A stretch of 50,612 nt of DNA from an uncultured Gammaproteobacteria bacterium (GTDB lineage: Bacteria > Pseudomonadota > Gammaproteobacteria > Arenicellales > JAANXG01): NCBI GenBank assembly GCA_945787105.1, contig CALZGZ010000182.1:1-50612 (forward strand), in the 5' to 3' direction. Numbering within the stretch: the stretch's first letter is position 1; each line of letters starts with the position of its first letter. The position numbers and the translations under genes were made by a program. Below, one piece after another: positions 28,215 to 36,875 of the stretch. A model generated the notes under the pieces. The model was not told the DNA's origin. It saw only the letters and a list, made by a program, of their open reading frames with translations, and did not search any database.

Positions 28215-30650
28215 TTACTCCCTGGTCTTCAATACGGCGATCAAATCCAAACGGCACAACCGGCGCCAAACCAAGTACCCAGAGATGATAGCCGAAACGA
28301 GAATTACTACCGTCGCGAATGAATACGCGTCGGGTTCCAGTATTAGGGGAATTCGATATAGATCCGATGCGAACTGTGACACCATGTACGCGCATAGTGC
28401 GCGCCCAAACATAAATCCCAACGGCAGTGCCATCAGCGTCAACACCGCGAGTTCACCGAGCAAGATGTATGCGATCTCACCTACCGTGAACCCGAGCACA
28501 CGCAGACTGGCCAGTTCTCGGCCGCGCTCCGACAACGCAATTCGCGCACTGTTGTAGACGACTCCAAATGCGATCACCGCCCCCAGGGTCGCCGACACCA
28601 TGGTAAAAAATAAGATTGTCTGTTCCATAGTCTGGTTGAATTGCGCAATCGCAGCTTCGCGGACCACCGTGCCGGACACCCGCGGCATCTCCTTGAGCCG
28701 CGTGTAGACCTCGCTTTGGTAGCGGCTGTCGGTAGCGATGTAGGCACCATTGATCACATTACCCTCTTCGAGCAGCCGGTTGAGCGCGTTTCGTTGTAGA
28801 TAGGCAGATACACCAAGATATTGCTTCGTGGTGGCGACCAGCGGTACACGTAACGCAGGTTGGCTTGCCGCCAGTACATCTGCGAATTGAAACGTCTTTG
28901 GACGCGCAAATCCTGCAGCGCGCAATACCGGCTCACTGTCTTCCAGCACTTCCACGGTCACCCAGTCTCCGGTCCTCATGCCCAGAATCTTGGCAAGGTA
29001 GTCGGTCATCACCACACCCGCCGCAGGAAGTTTGATGCGTTTGAGGTCCTTATCCAAGACGCGATGTAGATCCCCACCGGGCTCAATGCCTTGGAGCGCA
29101 GTGCGAAAACTTCGGTGCTCGAAATGTAGGCGCACCGGCACACTCCGGAAACCCTCGACATGCGCGACACCAGTCAAGCCTTGAAGGGAATGCAGCGCCC
29201 GCGCCGAAGTCGGCTCGACGAAACTGACCGACAAGTCCTCACGCGAACTCATTCCATACTGGACATCGATCATGTAATGAATTGCGTCCTCCTGAAAGTT
29301 GGATACCATGACCACGCCGCAGGCGCTGGCAATCCCAAGCACCGTCAGCAACGCACGCAATGGACGGCGTTCAATGTGACGCATGATCATACGCGTCGGT
29401 TGTGCGAACCATCGCTGCAGCCCGACCCGTTCGACGAGCGTGGCACGGTATTCGGTCGGCGTCTCCGGCCGCATACCCTCGGCGGGCGGCAGGCGTACCG
29501 CGCGGGCTACGGAAAATAAAGTACCTGCGAGTCCGGCCGCCACAGCCACCAATGCCGCATTGATAACCACGCTCGGTTTTAACTCGTACTGCAAAAAAGG
29601 AAACCGGTAGAAATCCTGGTATACGGCAGACATGCCCTTGCCCAAAAAGATGCCGACCACCACGCCACCGACCAAACCGATGGCCACGATCATGAGCGCG
29701 AGCTTGGTGTAGTGCCAACCGATCTCAGCATTCGTATAGCCGAACGCCTTGAGGATGGCGATCTGATCGCGCTCGGTATTGATCAGACGGCCGATCACCA
29801 CATTCAAAAGAAAAGCAGCGACACCGAGAAAAATCATCGGAAATACCGTGGCCATGGTTTCGAGTTGGTTAAATTCCTCGGCGAGGAATTTATGCGACAG
29901 TTGATCTTCGCGCCCGTAGGCACCACGCCCGCCATATGGCCTAAGAAACTCGTCCAGCCGGTCGACGACGTCGTCGACATTGGCGTTCGCGGTCAGCGAC
30001 AGCGCGATATCGTTGAATGCCCCCTCCATATCATAGGCCGCCGCCAGCGGCGCCCGTGCCATCCATAATATGCCGAAGCGTTGATAGTCGGGGAACACCG
30101 CACCCGGTTGAATCTCGTAGATATACTCGGGAGACAGGACGATGCCGACGATGGTTAACTCCTTGCGCCGGCCATTGATGGTGGCGGAGAGGGTGTCGCC
30201 CAATTCAAACCCGTGCGCATTGGCAAATGATTCGCTGATCACCACCTCGTCATCACTTGCGGGATCCACCATCCGTCCACGGCGAAGATACACACCGTTG
30301 AACACCGGCTCGCCTCGATCGGGTACCGACACGAGTTGTCCCGACGCCGGATCACCGAACCCGGGGATGTCGAGGTTGACCGCGGCGACCACCCGGGTTT
30401 CGACTTTGTCGACGCCTTGAATATGAACAATACGTCGCGCCAGGGTTTCCGGCGCACGCTTCAGGCTCGCGAACACCTGCGCGAAACGGTAATCGCGATA
30501 ATACTTGGCCTGGGTAAGCAACAGGGAATCGTAGGTCGATAAAGACATGATGAACGTAGACACGCCGCCAACCAGAACTAGCGCAATCGCCAACACGACG
30601 CCGCGCAGCCGCATCACGTCCCGCAGCAATTTTTTGTCGAGGGCACGCAT
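28215..30650 (-). CDS. FtsX/MacB-type ABC transporter permease
   Basis: Start MRALDKKLLRDVMRLRGVVLAIALVLVGGVSTFI at 30650; two FtsX regions; ORF track extension to 30872 overlaps the ATPase gene. Confidence 0.92.
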   Translation of the reverse strand: MRALDKKLLRDVMRLRGVVLAIALVLVGGVSTFIMSLSTYDSLLLTQAKYYRDYRFAQVFASLKRAPETLARRIVHIQGVDKVETRVVAAVNLDIPGFGDPASGQLVSVPDRGEPVFNGVYLRRGRMVDPASDDEVVISESFANAHGFELGDTLSATINGRRKELTIVGIVLSPEYIYEIQPGAVFPDYQRFGILWMARAPLAAAYDMEGAFNDIALSLTANANVDDVVDRLDEFLRPYGGRGAYGREDQLSHKFLAEEFNQLETMATVFPMIFLGVAAFLLNVVIGRLINTERDQIAILKAFGYTNAEIGWHYTKLALMIVAIGLVGGVVVGIFLGKGMSAVYQDFYRFPFLQYELKPSVVINAALVAVAAGLAGTLFSVARAVRLPPAEGMRPETPTEYRATLVERVGLQRWFAQPTRMIMRHIERRPLRALLTVLGIASACGVVMVSNFQEDAIHYMIDVQYGMSSREDLSVSFVEPTSARALHSLQGLTGVAHVEGFRSVPVRLHFEHRSFRTALQGIEPGGDLHRVLDKDLKRIKLPAAGVVMTDYLAKILGMRTGDWVTVEVLEDSEPVLRAAGFARPKTFQFADVLAASQPALRVPLVATTKQYLGVSAYLQRNALNRLLEEGNVINGAYIATDSRYQSEVYTRLKEMPRVSGTVVREAAIAQFNQTMEQTILFFTMVSATLGAVIAFGVVYNSARIALSERGRELASLRVLGFTVGEIAYILLGELAVLTLMALPLGFMFGRALCAYMVSQFASDLYRIPLILEPDAYSFATVVILVSAIISGYLVWRRLCRLDLIAVLKTRE

Positions 30651-30652
30651 GT

Positions 30653-31375
30653 TTACCAGCGCAGCTCCCTGGCAGGCTTCTTTTCGATGTTGCGGTGGAC
30701 ATCGACGATGCTGCCGTCGGCCAAGCGCATTACCCGGTCCGCCATGGCTGCGATGTCGGCGTTGTGGGTGATCAGAGCCGTAGTGGTGCCAAGTTCTCGA
30801 TTGACCCGCTCCAACACCTCCAACACCACGATACCGGTGGTCGAATCCAAGGCGCCGGTCGGCTCGTCGCATAACAACACCGATGGCCGCTTGGCGATCG
30901 CCCGGGCGATGGCGACGCGTTGCTGTTCACCTCCCGACAATTGCGCTGGAAAGTGATCGATACGCTCACCCAAGCCCACCAATGCCAATGCCTCTTCCGG
31001 CACCATTGCATCGCGAGCGATCTCGGTAACCGCGGCAACATTTTCGCGAGCGGTGAGGCTGGGGATTAGATTGTAAAACTGGAACACAAAGCCGACATGA
31101 TAACGGCGGTATTCGGTCAGTTCGGAATCGCTCGCCGCGGTCAATTCGCGGTCACGATAGATCACGTGTCCCGCCGTCGCATGGTCCAAACCGCCCAGGA
31201 TATTGAGCAATGTCGACTTACCGCTACCCGATGGACCAAGCAGGACCAGTAATTCGCCACTGTAAAGATCGATATCAACCCCGCGCAAGGCGTGAACCTG
31301 AACCTCACCCATATCGTAGACCTTGGTCAGCCCGCGCGCCTGGAATACGACCCCGTTTACCTCGGTTGTGAACAT
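30653..31375 (-). CDS. ABC transporter ATP-binding protein (LolD/MacB class)
   Basis: [20 protein letters not shown] Walker [33 protein letters not shown] signature and Walker B. Confidence 0.97.
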   Translation of the reverse strand: MFTTEVNGVVFQARGLTKVYDMGEVQVHALRGVDIDLYSGELLVLLGPSGSGKSTLLNILGGLDHATAGHVIYRDRELTAASDSELTEYRRYHVGFVFQFYNLIPSLTARENVAAVTEIARDAMVPEEALALVGLGERIDHFPAQLSGGEQQRVAIARAIAKRPSVLLCDEPTGALDSTTGIVVLEVLERVNRELGTTTALITHNADIAAMADRVMRLADGSIVDVHRNIEKKPARELRW

Positions 31376-31498
31376 GGTTTTAATCGCCGTGGGTTAGTAC
31401 CACCTGAGGCATCGCATATAACGACCTGATCGCAACAGCAATAGGGGATCATCGTCCTTCCGCAGGCCAATCGCAACCCTGGGCACCAGGCGGCCTTC

Positions 31499-31817
31499 AA
31501 CCCGCATATTGCGCCAAGGTGCCCCGCCCCTATGCATAGTACGCACAGTAAACACCCGCAGCGACTCGTCCGAGAAATGACTACATTCGACGCTCTCGGT
31601 TGCTTGGCAACAATTGGAGTGGGACTACCCCGACCCGGACTCGGTCTCGAACGTCTGAAACGAGGGGTCGGAGTCACAGACTCCGACCCCCTTTTCATGG
31701 TTCCAGCACGGCGCTTGTCCCCGCCTTGTCCCCGCACAGCAGGGGAACAGCAGGGGAACTACGCGCAGGACTTGTCTCTTCGCCATCATCCGCAATCCTT
31801 AGTGCAATACGCGGGTT
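31499..31817. repeat. MITE-like repeat, best-preserved copy
   Basis: AACCCGCATATTGCGCCAAGG at the left end; CCTTAGTGCAATACGCGGGTT at the right end (reverse complement AACCCGCGTATTGCACTAAGG). No transposase ORF inside. Confidence 0.8.
31664..31695. terminator. Perfect 12-bp hairpin plus T-run inside the repeat
   Basis: GGGGTCGGAGTC-ACA-GACTCCGACCCC followed by CTTTT. Confidence 0.7.
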
Positions 31818-31961
31818 AACATCGTTGCCGTTTTTTGACTACAGGGGTGCGCACCGCGGCGGTAATTAGTGCCAAAAGAGAAATTGTGGTCTGCGCGCCA
31901 ATTCTAGATAATCATGCCTGGGCAATGTGTGCCCGTATCTAAGTGATTGGGAGTCAGAACA

Positions 31962-32534
31962 ATGGGAATATTAATAATCGGACTGGTGCTGTTCTTTGCC
32001 ATCCATTCGGTAGCCATCGTTAATCCGGCATGGCGGGACCGCATGGTGGACCGGATGGGGGAATGGCCGTGGAAAGGACTGTATTCGCTGATCGCGCTTG
32101 CCGGGTTCGCGCTCATTGTTTGGGGCTACGCGCTCGCCAAGCAGATTCCGTCCATTGTCTACTTACCACCGGTGTGGCTGCGCCATGGGTCGCTTGTGTT
32201 GTTGGTGTTTGTGTTTCCACTGTTGCTCGCCACTTATCTCCCTGGACGTATCAAGGCAGTCACCAAGCATCCGATGCTGGCGGCCACCAAGATCTGGGCG
32301 TTCGCCCACCTGCTGTCGAACGGTACACTGGCCGACGTCGTCCTGTTCGGTTCGTTCCTCGCCTGGGCGGTGGTGGACCGGATCTCCATGAAGCGGCGCA
32401 CGCAAAGTCCGGTGTTGACAGCGCCGCCGTCCAAATTCAACGACGCGATAGCTGTTGTCTTGGGCCTGATGCTTTATGTGGCCTTTGTCCTGTGGTGGCA
32501 TGACTGGCTGTTCGGAGTGTCACCTTTCGGCTGA
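31962..32534 (+). CDS. NnrU family membrane protein
   Basis: MGILIIGLVLFFAIHSVAIVNPAWRDRMVDRMGEWPWKGLYSLIALAGFALIVWGY, VTKHPMLAATKIWAFAHLLSNGTLADVVLFGSFLAWAVVDRIS; ORF opens at 31947. Confidence 0.92.
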   Translation: MGILIIGLVLFFAIHSVAIVNPAWRDRMVDRMGEWPWKGLYSLIALAGFALIVWGYALAKQIPSIVYLPPVWLRHGSLVLLVFVFPLLLATYLPGRIKAVTKHPMLAATKIWAFAHLLSNGTLADVVLFGSFLAWAVVDRISMKRRTQSPVLTAPPSKFNDAIAVVLGLMLYVAFVLWWHDWLFGVSPFG

Positions 32535-32772
32535 TGACAACAAAGATGCCAGGGCAAACTGTCTCCGATCATTGCGATTAGGTCTCTCGTGCCGGAACAG
32601 ATATGAAAGTATCGAGGTAACGCTCAATGTATTGAAGGGAGCGGACCGCAACTAAGCCCTACACTATCTCCGCCCCCGGAATGGGACGCTACACTCGTTC
32701 TCAGCACCAAGACGTTTTTTTGTCTACCCCAACGCTATGTGTATTGCGCAGAGATGGTCCGCGTCTGCACCA

Positions 32773-32988
32773 CTACATCTCTTGCGCTTCCCCGGTTGTC
32801 TTGTTGTAAACGTCGAGAAGCACAGTCTCGGGGGTTTTGGCCTCAATCTCCAGGTAACTGGCCTTATTCGCTTGCGACTCGAAATAAATCTTTAGCGCGT
32901 CCGCGCCACTGCCCTCCATAACATATGGGGCATTCGAAACATCGGGTACTTCGTTCCCTGAGATAGGATCAACTGTAGTGATTCTCAT
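32773..32988 (-). CDS. Small hypothetical protein, DPISGN paralog A
   Basis: MRITTVDPISGNEVPDVSNAPYVMEGSGADALKIYFESQANKASYLEIEAKTPETVLLDVYNKTTGEAQEM; GAGGTG upstream of the start at 32988. Confidence 0.72.
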   Translation of the reverse strand: MRITTVDPISGNEVPDVSNAPYVMEGSGADALKIYFESQANKASYLEIEAKTPETVLLDVYNKTTGEAQEM

Positions 32989-33110
32989 CGAATACACCTC
33001 AACAAATAGTGAAACAGGTTTGCTACGGACTATGCCTGATTTGTGATCGATACAGCCTGTTGCAGCCTCACGGCTCACATTCGCCTGTCTGTCGTAACGC
33101 AGCCTCTGGG

Positions 33111-33332
33111 CTAGTCCCAAAGGATGTCTTCATCGTCTTCAATTTGTTTGTAAAGCGCAAGTGAACACGCATCGGGTTGCCGCGGGGTTATTCTTATGTA
33201 CTCTTTTCTGTTTTGTTCAGACTCGAAGTATATTGTTAGCGCCCCGCCGCCTTTGCCTTCGATTACGAATGGTGCATCCACCCGCTCAACAACATCGTTT
33301 CCGCTGATCGGGTCACGGGTGGTTGCTCGCAT
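33111..33332 (-). CDS. Small hypothetical protein, DPISGN paralog B
   Basis: MRATTRDPISGNDVVERVDAPFVIEGKGGGALTIYFESEQNRKEYIRITPRQPDACSLALYKQIEDDEDILWD aligns along its length with the neighbour. Confidence 0.75.
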   Translation of the reverse strand: MRATTRDPISGNDVVERVDAPFVIEGKGGGALTIYFESEQNRKEYIRITPRQPDACSLALYKQIEDDEDILWD

Positions 33333-33638
33333 TAGCTAATTTCTCAGTTGATTGATGCCACATTCATTATGCCGTACGACTTAACCGTGATTCACTCGAG
33401 CAGCCTGCAACTGACGGACCTGGGTCTTGGATGTCTGTTTGTACAGTCTACGAATCAAGCGTGAATGTAGCGTGAAGGGCGCGAAATCCCACACCAGTAC
33501 TCGCCCGGTGCCTTGCGCAGCGAGCACGGGTTTTGCTCTCCAGCCGTTGGGGAAACAGCACATCACGGTGCTCGGATACAAGGTGGTTCAAGACCTCGAT
33601 ACTAAACGCAATCGAACAGAGAATACGCGTGACGCCGT

Positions 33639-34602
33639 CTAGCCTGCCTGCTTTAATTTCTCATACAAGCCGCGTTGCTCAGCGCTGATCGCTTCGGAAA
33701 TATGGACTTGTATGCGCAGATTGAGGTCACCACGGCCGCTGCCACCGTAGCGCGGTGGGCCTTATCCCCTCAGACGCAGTACTTCGTCCGGTTGCGTACC
33801 CGCGGGGATGTTGACCTTCACGCGAGATCCCAACGTGGGCACCTTGACGGTGGTACCAAGCACCGCATCCGCCACGTCTATAGTCTCGGATCGCCATAGA
33901 TCGGCCCCCGTGCGTTGAAATCGGGCATCCTGTTTCGTATACACCGCTACCTGTAGATCGCGCGGAGGGAGGCCAGGCGCATCGCCGGGCAGTCCAAGCT
34001 TGGGGATGCGAAGCAGCATTCCGTCCTCAATACCGGGAGGGATGGTGACTTGATCGTCTCTTCTTTTTCCACTTGTCCATAGCCGCCGCAGGCGCGGCAA
34101 GGTTCGCTGATCTCGGTTGCACGTCCGTGACAAACCGGACAAATCGTAAATTGTTGAATCTTGACCTGTTGTGCGTGTCGTTGCTCTTGACGTACATCGA
34201 CCTTACGCCCCGATCCTTGACAGTACGCACCCGGAGGTCTTTGCCATGTGCCGGCCGCGCTCTGCGATGACCGAACATCCTATCGAAGATACCAACGCCG
34301 CCAAAGTCAAAACCCATATCACCGAACAAGTCGCCGAAGTCGAGCCCTCCAAACAGATCCTCGGGCGTGTAATGTGCCACCCCCTCCATGCCCAGGGCAT
34401 CGTATTGCGCACGCTTCTTAGGGTCCTTGAGGATGGCGTAAGCCTTGGCAATGTGCTTGAACCGTTCCTCAGCCTCGGGGTTCTTGTTTCGATCAGGATG
34501 CCATTTCATGGCGAGTGTGTGATACGCCTGTTTAATGGTCTTCACATCGGCGTCCCGAGGAACACCCAGCACTTGGTAGTAATCTTGTTCTGAGTACGGC
34601 AT
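33639..34602 (-). pseudogene. Decayed dnaJ: J-domain intact, middle deleted, frameshifts, in-frame stop near the C-terminus
   Basis: J-domain YYQVLGVPRDADVKTIKQAYHTLAMKWHPDRNKNPEAEERF; zinc-finger half ICPVCHGRATEISEPCRACGGYGQVEKEETIK in another frame; VTIPPGIEDGMLLRI... in a third; stop in VLRLRG*GPPRYGGSGRGDLNLRIQV. Confidence 0.85.
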
Positions 34603-34755
34603 GAGATAAACGCTCGCCTATGTGTGAACGACATCCACGCAGCGATAGAGGATCTGCAACCTTATGGATTTGAAATTATCATTGTATTTTCCACAACCCG
34701 CGGTGTCTGCGCCGACGACCTCGCTAACGTATCTGTGCAACGCCAGGCACAATGG

Positions 34756-36060
34756 TTAGCCTACACCTTTTTTCTGTGCCTTGAATAAACGTTCTGACTG
34801 GATGATCAGAAAACTAATTGCGATCGCCGTGATCAAAATCGCCACCGCAATCACGACGTTGTTCAAAAGCTCCGGGGCCAACAGTAAGGTTACCCCCAGT
34901 CCGAGCATCATAAGACCCGAGACCAACTTCAGGATTCTTCCTTCTCTCTCACCGAGCTTCCTTGATCCCAATGTCAAGCTGAAGACAACGACAATGATTG
35001 CGAGCGGAGTTACGTAAATTAGGTTATACATAGCCAAATGAAGATAATAAGTTCCCGGCGTCAAGTCATTCAAAGTGAGCACACGTGTGTAGACCATTGG
35101 AAAACCGGCGGTGCACAATAACTCGTAGGTATTGGCCGCAATAGCCAGGGCCACGGTGCCGAGCAACATCGGCGTTATGCTCCGGGCTTGGGTCAAATCC
35201 CGCATGCGCTTGAATAAGCCGGGTTTGGCAGACTCCGGAATGGTTAGCGAAACACCCTTTTGAAACCAGAAATAATCTTTTATGTTCACGACCGCCATCG
35301 ACAAAGCGATAAGGCCGGCGACGATTGTTATGACGCGAAGTTCCCCTATCCACAGGAACACGTTCAGCCACGCAGTCATAAAGGCAAAATAGATCAGACC
35401 TGAAAACAAAACGAAAGTACCGCCGATGAACAGCATCCGCGAACGGTTCTTGGCGTGTACCAGCAAGCTCAACAAAAACAATAACACGAAGAACGCGCAC
35501 GGGTTAAATGCATCCATCCCGGCAATAACCAGTGTCAACACAGGCAGAGACAGACCAGTGATATCGATATCACCGAAAAAAGGTGCGTGAATCGAACTGG
35601 GTGTTTCCACATTGAGCGCCGACCGTCCACCAGGCAATAAGTCTTGCGCATCGGCCGACCGGCATTGCTGTAACATGCGAATCAAGGCCTCACCCGTGGT
35701 CTCCTCGTTGCCATAGCCGGTCGTGAGTGTTTTACAAAAGATAAATCCAGGCACCGATGAGGCCTCTGTTCCCAAGTATTTCGCCACCTCGAGATAGAGC
35801 TGAACGTTTTCGCGATTTTTCGTTAGCTCGTAACTATGAACAACGAGCCACGGAAACTTTTTCGGTAGCTCTTCAACAAACGGCCGCGCACGTACGCAAT
35901 GCGGACAGCGAAGCGACCAGAAAAAATGTAAATGAACCACGACTTGTTGTTGCTCATTGAATGTATACCAGAATGAATCGTCAAAAGTTTGACTGGACTG
36001 TGCGGCTCCCGGCAAAAACCATAACGCCGCGATAAGGAATAGATTCGTCCAAGATCTCAT
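34756..36060 (-). CDS. Thioredoxin-fold domain (CPHC) fused to a DsbD/CcdA-like membrane domain
   Basis: Signal peptide; HLHFFWSLRCPHCVRARPFVEELPKKFP; then polytopic region with GMDAFNPCAFFVLLFLLSLL and YELLCTAGFPMVYTRVL. Confidence 0.82.
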   Translation of the reverse strand: MRSWTNLFLIAALWFLPGAAQSSQTFDDSFWYTFNEQQQVVVHLHFFWSLRCPHCVRARPFVEELPKKFPWLVVHSYELTKNRENVQLYLEVAKYLGTEASSVPGFIFCKTLTTGYGNEETTGEALIRMLQQCRSADAQDLLPGGRSALNVETPSSIHAPFFGDIDITGLSLPVLTLVIAGMDAFNPCAFFVLLFLLSLLVHAKNRSRMLFIGGTFVLFSGLIYFAFMTAWLNVFLWIGELRVITIVAGLIALSMAVVNIKDYFWFQKGVSLTIPESAKPGLFKRMRDLTQARSITPMLLGTVALAIAANTYELLCTAGFPMVYTRVLTLNDLTPGTYYLHLAMYNLIYVTPLAIIVVVFSLTLGSRKLGEREGRILKLVSGLMMLGLGVTLLLAPELLNNVVIAVAILITAIAISFLIIQSERLFKAQKKGVG

Positions 36061-36380
36061 GTGCAAAACCGTAGCAACCAAGAAATTTGACCTGTATCTG
36101 ACTATCCGCAAGTCAAGCCGACTTTGCTATGACGCGGGTCAATCAATATCAACACTGGGGTAATGGTTGTGACTTTCAACAACCCAATGGGTACTTTTTG
36201 TCTAGAGGAGACGAGCGGTATCTACGACAATTAGCGCGTCGCTGACAATGTTCCCGAACCCACACCAAGCCGCCGGCCAATGCCGTGGGGGGAGATAGGG
36301 ATGTCCATCGACAATTTGCCGCCGGTTGTGCATAGGCGCTACCATATCTATCCAAGACGTTACCGCCTTCACGAGAAATC

Positions 36381-36746
36381 ATGCAGCCGCAGATCAGACG
36401 CTTTAACGATCACACCTCTCCCGGAGTTCGTCATCTTGTTGAGTGTGCGGAGATCCTGCAGGTTCCCGAGGCCGATATCTTCCGGCTCGCCTACCGGCAC
36501 TGGTACGAACGGGAACTCAATGAGCCCTTGCTCGACGAACTGTTCGCCGGTTATTTATTGCGTCAAGAGCTGCCGGGTTGGGTGCGCAGTTACTGCGTCA
36601 GGGTCCTCAATCTTGCCGCTGTGGGACAGCTCGACCCCCGCGATTTTGGCGTCGACCGCCCTCGGATGAAGAGGTTTTCCGATCATCAGTTTGCGTCACT
36701 GTTGACCTTTGGTGGTTTCGTCCTCTACTGGTTTTTCTTTGCATAA
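36381..36746 (+). CDS. Hypothetical protein with C-terminal TM tail
   Basis: Soluble N-terminal ~100 aa then FASLLTFGGFVLYWFFFA. Confidence 0.55.
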   Translation: MQPQIRRFNDHTSPGVRHLVECAEILQVPEADIFRLAYRHWYERELNEPLLDELFAGYLLRQELPGWVRSYCVRVLNLAAVGQLDPRDFGVDRPRMKRFSDHQFASLLTFGGFVLYWFFFA

Positions 36747-36875
36747 AGCCAGGCCACGTCACCGTTCGTGGTAGCAGCGACAAACACCGGCCAATAGCTG
36801 TAACTATTCACCGCACTCGGCTAACTAAATGCATTCCCCCCCGATTTTTAGTAAATCTGTCCCGGTTTTTGCGGT

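Noticed and set aside
33381-33581. 66-aa minus-strand ORF between the small paralogs and the dnaJ remnant
   Set aside because: No recognisable family; lies in a decayed intergenic stretch.
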